From contig CASFTB010000002.1 in the NCBI GenBank assembly GCA_949297575.1, forward strand, positions 1 through 64,000: a stretch of DNA of 64,000 bases, given 5' to 3'. This stretch comes from an uncultured Bacillota bacterium. GTDB taxonomy: Bacteria > Bacillota > Clostridia > Christensenellales > Borkfalkiaceae. The notes under the pieces were generated by a model. That model saw nothing but the letters and a program-made list of their open reading frames with translations, was not told the DNA's origin and searched no databases. The position numbers were made by a program, and so were the translations under genes. Shown here piece by piece: positions 7,786-16,339 of this stretch. Positions within the stretch are counted from its first letter, which is position 1, and every line of letters begins with the position of its first letter.

Positions 7786-8576
7786 TGGCAAAGGATCCCG
7801 CAGAAAATTTTGAATCGGTCGTTGATTACACGACCGTTCTCGACAATTTTGAGGGCCCGCTGGACCTGCTGCTCTTTCTCATCAAGCAGGAAAAAATTGA
7901 GATCAAAGATATCTTTGTCTCAAAAGTTACCGAGCAATTCCTCGACTATATGAAGGGGCTGCCTTATATCGACATCGATAAGGCGAGTGAATATCTGAGC
8001 ATCGCCTCGGCCATCCTCGAGATCAAGGCGAAGAGCCTTGTTCCCGCCATCGTCGAGCCGGAGACAGACGAAGAGGATGCGGAGAGTATGCTCATCCGTG
8101 CTCTCGAAGAATATAAACTGCTCAAAGAGGAAAGCGTAAAACTCAAAGAACTTGAAACTGTCGGCTTTTATTATAAACCGCCGGACAGGAATGTGGGGGA
8201 GGCAAAAATCGTATACAGGGATCTCAACCTGGAAGGTCTGTTGAAGGCCTTCACCGACCTGATGCTGCGGCGCGACGCGCTCATGCGGGAAGAGAACACC
8301 CAGAGGGAGATTCCGAAGGACATCTATACCATCCCGGATCGTGCCGCATACATATGCGAGACAGTGGATGAAAGGGGAGAAGTCGCGTTCGATGAACTGT
8401 TTTCTCTGCATGCAGGGAGAAGCGAGATCATCACGACTTTTCAGGCGCTGCTCGAACTTCTGAAACATCAGTTTATCAAGGTCGAACAGGACGCAACGTT
8501 CGGCCGCATCGTTATCAAATATAATCCGGATAGGAGCGAGGAGGAAGATTTTGGAGATCTTGGAGAATTTGAGTAA
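7785..8576 (+). CDS. scpA: Segregation and condensation protein A
   Basis: 263 residues, the kleisin subunit that bridges SMC heads in the bacterial condensin complex. The N-terminal segment DNFEGPLDLLLFLIKQEKIEI is the family hallmark (about residues 20-40), followed by SEYLSIASAILEIKAKSL and a C-terminal winged helix (about 190-245). The start at 7785 is chosen because it overlaps the previous stop as TGATG; the frame is open upstream only as a shadow of the M50 gene. The 3' end overlaps the scpB start by 26 bases. Confidence 0.95.
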   Translation: MAKDPAENFESVVDYTTVLDNFEGPLDLLLFLIKQEKIEIKDIFVSKVTEQFLDYMKGLPYIDIDKASEYLSIASAILEIKAKSLVPAIVEPETDEEDAESMLIRALEEYKLLKEESVKLKELETVGFYYKPPDRNVGEAKIVYRDLNLEGLLKAFTDLMLRRDALMREENTQREIPKDIYTIPDRAAYICETVDERGEVAFDELFSLHAGRSEIITTFQALLELLKHQFIKVEQDATFGRIVIKYNPDRSEEEDFGDLGEFE

Positions 8577-9276
8577 TATTCTCGAGAGCATCCTGTTCGT
8601 CGCGGGGAATCCCGTGCCGGTCGCCGACATTGCGGAGAAGCTGGGCGTCGGCGAAAAGGATATCCGTGACGCCGCAAAACGGTTGCAGGACCGCTACTCC
8701 GAGAAGGGGGGGATCCGCCTCCTGTCATTCAATAAAAAATTGCAGCTTTCCAGCAATCCTGCCTATAAAGATTACGTCTCTTCCGTTTTGAACCCCATCA
8801 AAGAGAGAGAATTCACGCGCACCATCCTCGAATGTTCGGCGATCATTGCTTATAAGCAGCCGATCACGAAAGGCGAACTGGAGGCGCTGCGCGGGCTGAA
8901 TTGCGATTATGCGATCCATACGCTTCTCGAGCTGAAGATGATCGAGCCTGTCGGGCGAAAGGACGCCGTGGGGCGGCCGATCCTGTATGCTACAACGGAT
9001 AATTTTCTCAAGCGTTTCCGCCTGAACAGCATCGAGGACCTGCCCGATTATGACACGTTGATGGAAAGCATCGCGAAGCTGCACGCAGAGGAACCCGAAT
9101 CTTACCTCTATGCAGGCAATGTCTATGTCGACGAAGGGCAAAAGGAAGACAATGTTTCTGTGCCGGAAGGGCAAGAACAGGGCAAAGCGGCCGAACCAAA
9201 AACGGAGGATGTCGATCCGGATCTGCCCGATTTTTTACAGGACCTTTCCGCCGATGAGATCATTAAAATCGAATAA
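8551..9276 (+). CDS. scpB: Segregation and condensation protein B
   Basis: 241 residues, the partner of ScpA; a dimer of tandem winged-helix domains that binds the kleisin in SMC-ScpAB. Family segments include LESILFVAGNPV near the N-terminus, YKQPITKGELEALRG and VGRPILYATTDNFL. The TTG at 8551 is the best start, supported by GAGGAGG seven bases upstream inside scpA. The last ~50 residues form an acidic tail (EDVDPDLPDFLQDL) outside the conserved core. Confidence 0.94.
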   Translation: MEILENLSNILESILFVAGNPVPVADIAEKLGVGEKDIRDAAKRLQDRYSEKGGIRLLSFNKKLQLSSNPAYKDYVSSVLNPIKEREFTRTILECSAIIAYKQPITKGELEALRGLNCDYAIHTLLELKMIEPVGRKDAVGRPILYATTDNFLKRFRLNSIEDLPDYDTLMESIAKLHAEEPESYLYAGNVYVDEGQKEDNVSVPEGQEQGKAAEPKTEDVDPDLPDFLQDLSADEIIKIE

Positions 9277-9296
9277 CTGGCGTCAGCGTATGGCAT

Positions 9297-9327
9297 AAAA
9301 AAAGCGGGAGGCATCTCCCGCTTTTTT
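9297..9327. terminator. Bidirectional terminator between scpB and hflX
   Basis: AAAAAAAGCGGGAG-GCAT-CTCCCGCTTTTTT works on both strands, between two converging genes. The hflX stop codon (9326-9328) touches its right arm. Confidence 0.92.
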
Positions 9328-10561
9328 ATGGATGGCGATAAAAATCAGAAAACTTTGCAAGATGGATATTCGGAATGCGGGCGCGGATGTCTGCACCCTC
9401 CTCATCATATCCGATCTCCTTTTCAGCGAGGAATCTGCGAAGTTTATTATATCTTCCCATTGCGGAATAGGGGACTTTAAGATGCGCTTCCGTAAATTTT
9501 TCGCGGAATTTAGCCAAGATCTCCCGCTTCAGTCCATCGATGCCAATCCCGGTCTTGGCTGAAATAAAGACGCAGTCCGCAGGATATCCCAGATGTGATG
9601 TGATATTCTCGCTCTTGTTCATGACGATGATGTACGGCGCATCGAAATGCATTTCGCGCAGCGTATCCAAAGTCGTCCGTAGTTGCATCTCATAGTCGCA
9701 CGCCGCATCGCACACGACGAGCGCGAGGTCACAATCGAGCGCGCTTTCGAGCGTTGAACGGAATGCAGAGATCAGATTATGCGGCAGTTCGCGTAAAAAG
9801 CCGACGGTATCTGTCAGGATAAAATCTGTCCCGTCGATAGAAAATTTACGAGAGGTCGGGTCGAGCGTAGCAAAAAGTTTGTCCTCGGCGTAGACATCGG
9901 CGTCTGTCAGAAGGTTCAGCAGCGTAGATTTCCCGGTATTCGTATATCCCACGAGAGATATGGTAAAGACGGCACTCTTTTTTCTGCGAGTACGGAGAAG
10001 GTTCCTTCTGTTTTCGAGCGAACGAAGCTTTTCTTCCAGGTAGGAGATCCGCATGCGGATGCGACGCCTGTCCGTTTCCAGTTTCGTTTCCCCCGGGCCA
10101 CGCGTTCCGATACCGCCGCCAAGCCTCGAGAGGGCTTCTCCCTTGCCCTTCAAGCGGGGGTACATATACTTTAACTGGGCAAGTTCGACCTGCAGTTTCC
10201 CCTCACTCGTCTTGGCGTTTTTTGCAAAGATGGCGAGGATAAGGGTCGTTCTGTCGATGACCTTCTTCCCGTCCAGGGCAGAGGAGATGTTGAGCGTCTG
10301 TGAAGGGGTGAGCTCGCCGTTGAAAAGGATGGTCACATCCAGCCCGTCAAGCCGTTCTTTCAATTCTGCGAGCTTGCCGGCGCCGATGTATGTCGCGGGA
10401 TTGACCTCTCGGATCTGCGGGTAAATCGTGCCGGCATACGCTGCGCCGGCGCTTTCAATGAGAGACACGGCCTCTGTCTGCAGATCTTTATAGGAGGCGT
10501 CGAGTACTGGTTGGATGATATAGATCTTTTCAAGAGTTTCAATATTTTCTATATTTTCCAT
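9326..10561 (-). CDS. hflX: GTPase HflX
   Basis: 411 residues from ATG 10561 (an in-frame TTG three codons earlier is less likely). The N-terminal HflX domain (NPATYIGAGKLAEL, about 55-70) is followed by a helical linker with GGGIGTRGPGETKLE, then the G domain: Walker A GYTNTGKST, switch DPTSRKF, DTVGFL, and the NKSE guanine motif. It is a ribosome-associated GTPase that splits stalled or stress-inactivated 70S ribosomes. No clear Shine-Dalgarno sequence is visible before the ATG; a poly-T stretch precedes it. Confidence 0.95.
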   Translation of the reverse strand: MENIENIETLEKIYIIQPVLDASYKDLQTEAVSLIESAGAAYAGTIYPQIREVNPATYIGAGKLAELKERLDGLDVTILFNGELTPSQTLNISSALDGKKVIDRTTLILAIFAKNAKTSEGKLQVELAQLKYMYPRLKGKGEALSRLGGGIGTRGPGETKLETDRRRIRMRISYLEEKLRSLENRRNLLRTRRKKSAVFTISLVGYTNTGKSTLLNLLTDADVYAEDKLFATLDPTSRKFSIDGTDFILTDTVGFLRELPHNLISAFRSTLESALDCDLALVVCDAACDYEMQLRTTLDTLREMHFDAPYIIVMNKSENITSHLGYPADCVFISAKTGIGIDGLKREILAKFREKFTEAHLKVPYSAMGRYNKLRRFLAEKEIGYDEEGADIRARIPNIHLAKFSDFYRHP

Positions 10562-10594
10562 AAAAAACAAATTTACGATGTACTATGTCTGACA

Positions 10595-11653
10595 TTATTG
10601 ATCTTTTTTATCTTCTTCGCGCAGGCGAACCTTGCCTGCAACGGATCTGCGGATATCTTCGCTGATCGCCGCATAGTGCTTTTTGGTCGTGTTAACATCC
10701 TTGTGCCCGAGTACGTCTGCCACGACATAGATATCCTGTGTTTCCCGATACAGTTGTGTTCCGTATGTACTGCGAAGCTTGTGGGGAGAAATCTTTTTCA
10801 GGGGAGTGACGATCTTGCTGTACTTTTTTACAAGGTTTTCAACGGCACGTATGCTGATGCGTTTTTGTTTTAAAGAAAGGAACAGGGCATTTTCCTTATC
10901 CGGAATTGTCTCATCTTCTTCTTTCTCGGCTATATATCGCGCCAAAGCATCTGCGACTTCATCGGAGAAATAGAGGATGGCCTGATTTCCGCCTTTCCTC
11001 GTCACGCGAAAACTGTTTGAGCGAAAATCAATGTCGTCATTGTTCAGACCGACGAGTTCGCTGATTCGGATGCCGGTGCCGAGGAATAATGTGAGAATAG
11101 CGACGTCGCGCAGCTTTGTCTTTTCATGGTAAGCCCGCTGATGGCCAGACATGCCTTGCCCCGAATCGGCGCAGTTGAGGAGCTCTGCGACCTCGTCCGT
11201 CTCAAGGCGGATGATCTCTTTCTCGTGCAGCTTCGGCATGGAGACCTTCGCTGCATTGTCGACTTTTATCTTTTCCCTTCGGAAGAAGAATTTGAACATC
11301 GCCCGAACGGAAGACAGTTTGCGGGCTTTTGCACGTTCGCTGCAGCTTTCCTGTACGCCGTGGATCTCATAGTGGCTCAGATAGCTAAGGAATTTTTCGA
11401 TATCTGTGGCAGAAACGCTCTCAAGATCCGATAGGGTAATATCCTGCACAGATCTTCCTCTAAAACGCTTTTTGACCAAGAAATCAAAAAAGATGCGCAG
11501 ATCGTACGCATAGTTTAAACGTGTGAGCGTGCTCGTCCTGTTTTCGATACCGAGAAAATATTCGTCGATGAAGGGGGGGAGCTCATCTTTGATGTATTCG
11601 ATCTTTTCAAGGTTTTTTAAATTTCTTGCATTGTAAAAATCTTTTCCGTCCAT
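10595..11653 (-). CDS. Tyrosine recombinase, XerC/XerD-like
   Basis: 352 residues from ATG 11653. An N-terminal SAM-like core-binding domain (about 40-150) precedes the catalytic domain. Active-site residues are visible: Arg in GTGIRISEL, Lys in RKGGNQ, HKLR, GHKDVNTT with the second His, and the nucleophilic Tyr in KKHYA. It has no Shine-Dalgarno sequence; a TTGCTT-17-TATAAT promoter ends six bases before the ATG. No att-like repeats, excisionase or cargo genes lie nearby, so a housekeeping Xer-type role is as likely as an integrase remnant. The C-terminus is rich in Glu and Lys. Confidence 0.88.
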   Translation of the reverse strand: MDGKDFYNARNLKNLEKIEYIKDELPPFIDEYFLGIENRTSTLTRLNYAYDLRIFFDFLVKKRFRGRSVQDITLSDLESVSATDIEKFLSYLSHYEIHGVQESCSERAKARKLSSVRAMFKFFFRREKIKVDNAAKVSMPKLHEKEIIRLETDEVAELLNCADSGQGMSGHQRAYHEKTKLRDVAILTLFLGTGIRISELVGLNNDDIDFRSNSFRVTRKGGNQAILYFSDEVADALARYIAEKEEDETIPDKENALFLSLKQKRISIRAVENLVKKYSKIVTPLKKISPHKLRSTYGTQLYRETQDIYVVADVLGHKDVNTTKKHYAAISEDIRRSVAGKVRLREEDKKDQ

Positions 11654-11659
11654 AGAAAC

Positions 11660-11688
11660 ATTATAGCGCAAACCATCCCAAAAAGCAA
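11660..11688 (-). promoter_or_regulatory. Predicted sigma-A promoter for a leaderless recombinase mRNA
   Basis: On the minus strand TTGCTT (11683-11688), a 17-base spacer and TATAAT (11660-11665), with six bases to the ATG. The hexamers and spacings are identical to those of the M50 promoter at 7049-7077. Confidence 0.75.
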
Positions 11689-11866
11689 CCGGAATAAGAA
11701 TTCGTCGCAAAATAAATATTTATGGATAGCTTTATAAAAGAGCATTCGTAATAGAAAGGATATGGATTTTTAAAGTAAAAGAGGAGATCACAGGCAAAGA
11801 AGTCTTTTTTAGTACCGGAGAAAACACGCCGAAAGGGCATCCTTGATGGGGCATGAAGAGATCTAA

Positions 11867-11900
11867 AACACTGCGCAAAACCCTTCTTTTGCGCAGTGTT
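11867..11900. terminator. Perfect 14-bp hairpin in a gene-free stretch
   Basis: AACACTGCGCAAAA-CCCTTC-TTTTGCGCAGTGTT. Short T runs occur on the minus side (TTTTAGAT). It could be a terminator for readthrough from the glycogen operon or the end of an unrecognised small transcript. Confidence 0.5.
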
Positions 11901-12009
11901 GTGTATAAAAAGGAAAAAGGGCAGTCCCCGGGCGTTTTAATTTAAAAAATGACAGACCTAAAAAGAATTTGAGCTCTCTTCTGCCTAAATTTCTTTATAC
12001 TTATATAGA

Positions 12010-12038
12010 AAGCGCCCTCGTTTTAAGCGAGGACGCTG
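12010..12038 (-). terminator. Terminator of the glycogen operon
   Basis: On the minus strand AGCGTCCTCG-CTTAAAA-CGAGGGCGCT folds with one U-G pair, 35-60 bases after the GH13 stop. The downstream T run is weak, which limits confidence. Confidence 0.65.
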
Positions 12039-12074
12039 CGTTTGCGATTTCAGTTATGTCAGATATAACCGTAC

Positions 12075-13880
12075 TTAATTTACGTATTTGTTGGAGAGAA
12101 TGGCGTAGCTTCTCCGTTTGAGCGAGAAAGAATTTTTATGTTTTTCTCCCGTAAGCAGATCATACAGCACGCCTTTGAATTTCAGATCGAATTTGTTGTC
12201 GCCTCTGTTCATGCAGACAACGACGACCTCGCTCTTGTTACGGCGTTCGTAGACGATACAGTTTTTGTCTGCAAACAGTTCTCGGTAGTCGCCCTCTTTA
12301 AAAACGGTGTGAGAGCTTCTAATCTTTGCCAGGCGCCTGTAATGAAACAAGATCTCCTCATCCATTTTGTCCCAGGCAAAAGGCATGCGGCAGAACGGGT
12401 CTGCATATCCCTCCATCCCGATCTCATCTCCGTAATAGATACACGGGACGCCAAAAACAGTAAACAGCAACACGGTTGCGGCTTTGAGACGTTCTGTGGC
12501 GAGGCGGCGCGTATCTTCATCCAGCACAGTGACGCTCATCGCATCCTTTCCGGCCACGTGAACGCCTCCGAGCGCCGTCAAAATACGCACTGTATCATGT
12601 GTGCCGAGGATATTCATCAATGAGTCGAGGACGCATTTCGGATAATTGTCACGCAGCGCTGCAACTGTCTCGCGGAAATTTGTCGTGTCGTCCGTACTGA
12701 CAAAATGGATGATCGCATCCTTCAGCGGATAATTCATCACGCTGTCCAACTCGCCGCCCTGAAAGTATCTCCGTCTCTTTCCGTATGCAATTTTATTGGA
12801 AGCATCTTCCCATACTTCCCCGAGCACGAGCGCGTCTTCATTGTATCCCTTTACGGACGACCTGATCTTCTCCACGAACTCATCGGGAAGCTCGTCCGCA
12901 ACGTCCAGGCGGTATCCTGAGATGCCGTACCGAAGCCAGTGACGCAATACGCCCCGTTCTCCTGTGATGAATTCGATATAATCCTCACAAGATTCGTTTA
13001 CTGCGGGAAGACAGTCAATTCCCCACCAGGAATCGTATTTGTCCGGGAAATGGGTGAAATTATACCACGCATAGTACTTCGAATCCTTCGATTGAAAGGC
13101 TCCTACGCTGTCATATCTGCCATATTTGTTGAAATATCTGCTGTCATCACCGGTATGATTAAAGACTCCGTCAAGGATGACGCGGATGCCGCGGGCGCTG
13201 CACTCTTTAATAAAATCGGAGAAGTCTCTATCCGATCCCAAGGCCGGGTCAATCTCCATATAATCGCCCGTATCATAGCGGTGGTTTGAATATGCGCGGA
13301 AGATGGGGTTCAGATAGATGACCGTGACACGCAGGCTCTTGAGGTGATCAAGCTTTTTGATGATGCCTTTTAAATTCCCGCCGAAAAAGTCGTTGTTGAG
13401 AACTTTTCCGTCCGCATTCATGCGATATTCCGGCTGCTCGTCCCAACTTTTATGCAGCCATTTGCCTTCCCCTATCGTTACGTCACCGCTTTTATAAAAG
13501 CGGTCGGGAAAGATCTGATACATGATGCCGCCCTTAAACCAGTCCGGCGTCTTAAAGGCGGGGTCGCTTACAAGGATCTGATACGGCTGCGCGGGCTTCA
13601 TAAGTTCCAATCTGCGGAATTTTCCACAGCCCGCACTTTGGCCGCCGATCAAAAACGTATAAAAAAACAGCCCTTTTTCCGCAAAGCATAACTCGATTCG
13701 ATATCCTTCGGGCGTCTTCTCCATCTGCAAATACTGAGCCTCGCCTTCGTCCTTTTTGAGGACGAAGAGGCAAGGCTCAGCCGTTTTGCCAAAAATGTTG
13801 ATGATCAGTTTTTCATTTTGCCGGATCCCGCCGAGAATGCTTTTACACTTCGGGTCCAGGGGATCATAGTAAATTTTCAT
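12075..13880 (-). CDS. GH13 alpha-glucan hydrolase, neopullulanase/cyclomaltodextrinase-like
   Basis: 601 residues. A beta-sandwich N-domain (about 1-105) precedes the (beta/alpha)8 barrel. Region motifs are DGVFNH (237-242), GYRLDVADE with nucleophile D326, LGEVWED with acid/base E355, and GTHD with D429. FPDRFYKSG and the N-domain suggest the cyclomaltodextrinase/neopullulanase subgroups rather than pullulanase, which would carry YNWGYD. There is no signal peptide, so it acts in the cytoplasm, presumably on maltodextrins left by glycogen phosphorylase. It is the last gene of the glycogen operon, four bases after the glgP stop. Exact specificity cannot be read from sequence. Confidence 0.88.
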   Translation of the reverse strand: MKIYYDPLDPKCKSILGGIRQNEKLIINIFGKTAEPCLFVLKKDEGEAQYLQMEKTPEGYRIELCFAEKGLFFYTFLIGGQSAGCGKFRRLELMKPAQPYQILVSDPAFKTPDWFKGGIMYQIFPDRFYKSGDVTIGEGKWLHKSWDEQPEYRMNADGKVLNNDFFGGNLKGIIKKLDHLKSLRVTVIYLNPIFRAYSNHRYDTGDYMEIDPALGSDRDFSDFIKECSARGIRVILDGVFNHTGDDSRYFNKYGRYDSVGAFQSKDSKYYAWYNFTHFPDKYDSWWGIDCLPAVNESCEDYIEFITGERGVLRHWLRYGISGYRLDVADELPDEFVEKIRSSVKGYNEDALVLGEVWEDASNKIAYGKRRRYFQGGELDSVMNYPLKDAIIHFVSTDDTTNFRETVAALRDNYPKCVLDSLMNILGTHDTVRILTALGGVHVAGKDAMSVTVLDEDTRRLATERLKAATVLLFTVFGVPCIYYGDEIGMEGYADPFCRMPFAWDKMDEEILFHYRRLAKIRSSHTVFKEGDYRELFADKNCIVYERRNKSEVVVVCMNRGDNKFDLKFKGVLYDLLTGEKHKNSFSLKRRSYAILSNKYVN

Positions 13881-13884
13881 AACT

Positions 13885-16320
13885 TCATACTTTCAGCGAT
13901 TTGAGGTTCCAAATGTTGTCGGCATATTCCTTGATGCTCCTGTCCGCAGAGAAAATGCCCGCCTGCGCAATATTGTTGAGAGAAATCTTTGCCCACTGCT
14001 TCTTGTCCTGCGCATAGACGGCCTTCATCTTCCTCTGTGCCGTATGGTAAGACTCGAAATCTGCCATGCACATATACGGATCGGCAACCGGAGAACCTGT
14101 GAGCAGGTAGTTTGCCATATCCGAGAACGATTCGCCGTTAAAGCCTTTGATGAGCATCTCGATGATTTTGCGAAGGCGCGTGTTCTGGTTATAATATTGG
14201 CTGGCGTTGTAGCCCTTGTTCCAGATGTCCTCCACTTCATCCGCACGCAGGCCGAAAATGAAGATGTTTTCATCTCCGACGGCCTCGCTCATCTCCACGT
14301 TTGCGCCATCCATCGTGCCGATGGTGACCGCGCCGTTGATCATGAACTTCATATTGCCCGTACCGCTCGCCTCTTTTCCTGCGAGAGAAATCTGCTCACT
14401 GATATCGCTGGCAGGCATGAGTTTTTCTGCCATGGTGACATTATAGTCTTCCATGTAGACGACATTCAGCTTTTCATGGATCTTCGGATGTTTTTTGATA
14501 TCTTCGGCGAGGTAGCAGATCAGCTTGATGATCTGCTTTGCGCGCAGATATCCCTGTGCCGCCTTGGCGCCGAAAATATACGTCTGCGGCAGAATATTGA
14601 GGTCGGGGTTTTCTTTGAGTTCGGCATACAGCGCGATGATGTTCATGACGTTGAGAAATTGGCGCTTATACTCATGCATGCGCTTGGCCTGAACATCGAA
14701 GACGCTTTCGGGATCGATGATGACGCCCTCTTTTTTCCGGGCATATTCCGCAAACTGCCTCTTTTTGATCTGTTTGATCTCCATGAGGCGCTTGAGGACG
14801 CTCGCATCCTTTTCGAACTTTCTGAATTTCGAGAGCTCTGCCGCATTCTTGACATAGCCTTCCCCGATGCAATCGTTCAGAAGAGAACAGAGCTCCGGGT
14901 TCGACTGGCAAAGCCAGCGGCGATGTGCGATCCCGTTGGTGACATTCGTAAACTTATCCGGCCACAGCTGATAAAAACCGTTGAAGATATCCTGTTTGAT
15001 GATCTCGCTGTGCAGCGCAGATACACCGTTCACCTTATGCGAGCCGATGACGGACAGATTTGCCATGCGCACCTGTCCGCCCGAAATGACGGACATCTTT
15101 TCGATCAGCTGATGCTGGCCGGGGTAACGCGCCCACAGCTCGTCGCAGAAGCGGCGGTTAATCTCGCGGATGATCATGTGGATGCGCGGGAGACGGCGCG
15201 CAAGGAGGTCTTCCTGCCAGGTCTCGAGCGCTTCGGGCATGACCGTATGGTTCGTATATGCGAAGACGGACGTCGTGATCTTCCACGCGTCGTCCCACGT
15301 AAATCCGTTTTCATCCATCAGGAGCCGCATGAGTTCGGGGATCGCGAGCGCGGGGTGCGTATCGTTGATATGGATCGCAGCATACTGCGGAAGCAGGCTG
15401 AGCGGCCCATAACGATGCTTGTGATCGTTGATGATGTTCTGGAGAGAGGCGGAAACGAGGAAGTACTGCTGTTTCAAACGCAGAGACTTTCCTTCGTAAT
15501 GGTCGTCTGCCGGATAAAGGACTTTTGAGATGACCTCCGCTTCGTTTTCTTCCTGCATACTGCGCAGATAATCGCCCTGCGAAAAGAGCTTCATATCAAA
15601 GCGCGAGATGTTGCGCGCGCGCCACAGGCGGAGAACCGAAACCGCGTCGCAGTCTTTGCCCGAGATCATCATATCGTAGGCGACGGCCTCCACTTCTTTA
15701 TAACCGCCGTACGTGATCCGAAGGCCGCTGTCCGTCCATTCTTCCTTTACCCAACCGTCAAATTTGACGGTGCAGGATTTATCGCTGCGCTGCGTCAGCC
15801 AGACCTCCCCTCCCGGAAGCCAGATGTCGGGGAGTTCTGTCTGCCAGCCGTCCACAATCTTCTGTTTGAACAGGCCGTAATCATAGCGGATGGAATACCC
15901 CATCGCGGGATAGTTCCCGCTCGCGAGCGCATCCATGAAGCAGGCAGCAAGCCTTCCGAGGCCACCGTTCCCGAGCCCCGCATCCGGCTCCTGCTCATAA
16001 AGGTCGTCTAAAGTTAAGTTGAAGGATTTGAGTGCCTTTTCGTATTCATCCTGCAGACCGAGGTTGTATATATTGTTTTTCAACGATCTGCCGAGCAAAA
16101 ATTCCATGCACAAGTAGTAGACGCGCTTGCCCTTTTTGCTCTTCATTACCTTATGGAACTGCTGCCTTTTCTCGAGGAGGATGTCGCGGACGCTCATCAC
16201 GACCGCTTTATAGATCTGCTCTTTTGTGGCCTCCTTCGGCGAAACGCCGAAGTAACGGGACAATTTTCCCTCGACCAAAAGCTGCACTTCCTTGTCGGTA
16301 ATGCTTTTTGTACTGCTCAT
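13885..16320 (-). CDS. glgP: Glycogen/maltodextrin phosphorylase
   Basis: 811 residues, full family length. The enzyme releases glucose-1-phosphate from glycogen ends with PLP as cofactor. The C-terminal PLP site EASGTGNMKFMINGAVTIGT (about 650-670) and the active-site loop GLGNGGLGRLAAC near residue 120 are intact. VNGVSALH and NVTNGIAHRRW are also typical. The start at 16320 is preceded by AGGAGTAGGAC. It sits between glgA (19 bases upstream) and the GH13 gene, so synthesis and breakdown enzymes share one message. I see no allosteric N-terminal extension of the eukaryotic kind. Confidence 0.95.
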   Translation of the reverse strand: MSSTKSITDKEVQLLVEGKLSRYFGVSPKEATKEQIYKAVVMSVRDILLEKRQQFHKVMKSKKGKRVYYLCMEFLLGRSLKNNIYNLGLQDEYEKALKSFNLTLDDLYEQEPDAGLGNGGLGRLAACFMDALASGNYPAMGYSIRYDYGLFKQKIVDGWQTELPDIWLPGGEVWLTQRSDKSCTVKFDGWVKEEWTDSGLRITYGGYKEVEAVAYDMMISGKDCDAVSVLRLWRARNISRFDMKLFSQGDYLRSMQEENEAEVISKVLYPADDHYEGKSLRLKQQYFLVSASLQNIINDHKHRYGPLSLLPQYAAIHINDTHPALAIPELMRLLMDENGFTWDDAWKITTSVFAYTNHTVMPEALETWQEDLLARRLPRIHMIIREINRRFCDELWARYPGQHQLIEKMSVISGGQVRMANLSVIGSHKVNGVSALHSEIIKQDIFNGFYQLWPDKFTNVTNGIAHRRWLCQSNPELCSLLNDCIGEGYVKNAAELSKFRKFEKDASVLKRLMEIKQIKKRQFAEYARKKEGVIIDPESVFDVQAKRMHEYKRQFLNVMNIIALYAELKENPDLNILPQTYIFGAKAAQGYLRAKQIIKLICYLAEDIKKHPKIHEKLNVVYMEDYNVTMAEKLMPASDISEQISLAGKEASGTGNMKFMINGAVTIGTMDGANVEMSEAVGDENIFIFGLRADEVEDIWNKGYNASQYYNQNTRLRKIIEMLIKGFNGESFSDMANYLLTGSPVADPYMCMADFESYHTAQRKMKAVYAQDKKQWAKISLNNIAQAGIFSADRSIKEYADNIWNLKSLKV

Positions 16321-16339
16321 GTCCTACTCCTAAAGTGTT

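Larger units (their letters stand above)
11689..12074. other. Gene-free interval
   Basis: About 390 AT-rich bases between the divergent recombinase promoter and the end of the glycogen operon. It holds the hairpins at 11867 and 12010. A plus-strand reading frame near 11728-11847 encodes about 39 residues ending VKEEITGKEV...TPKGHP, but has no ATG, GTG or TTG start and no recognisable family. I see no tRNA or riboswitch. Confidence 0.5.
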
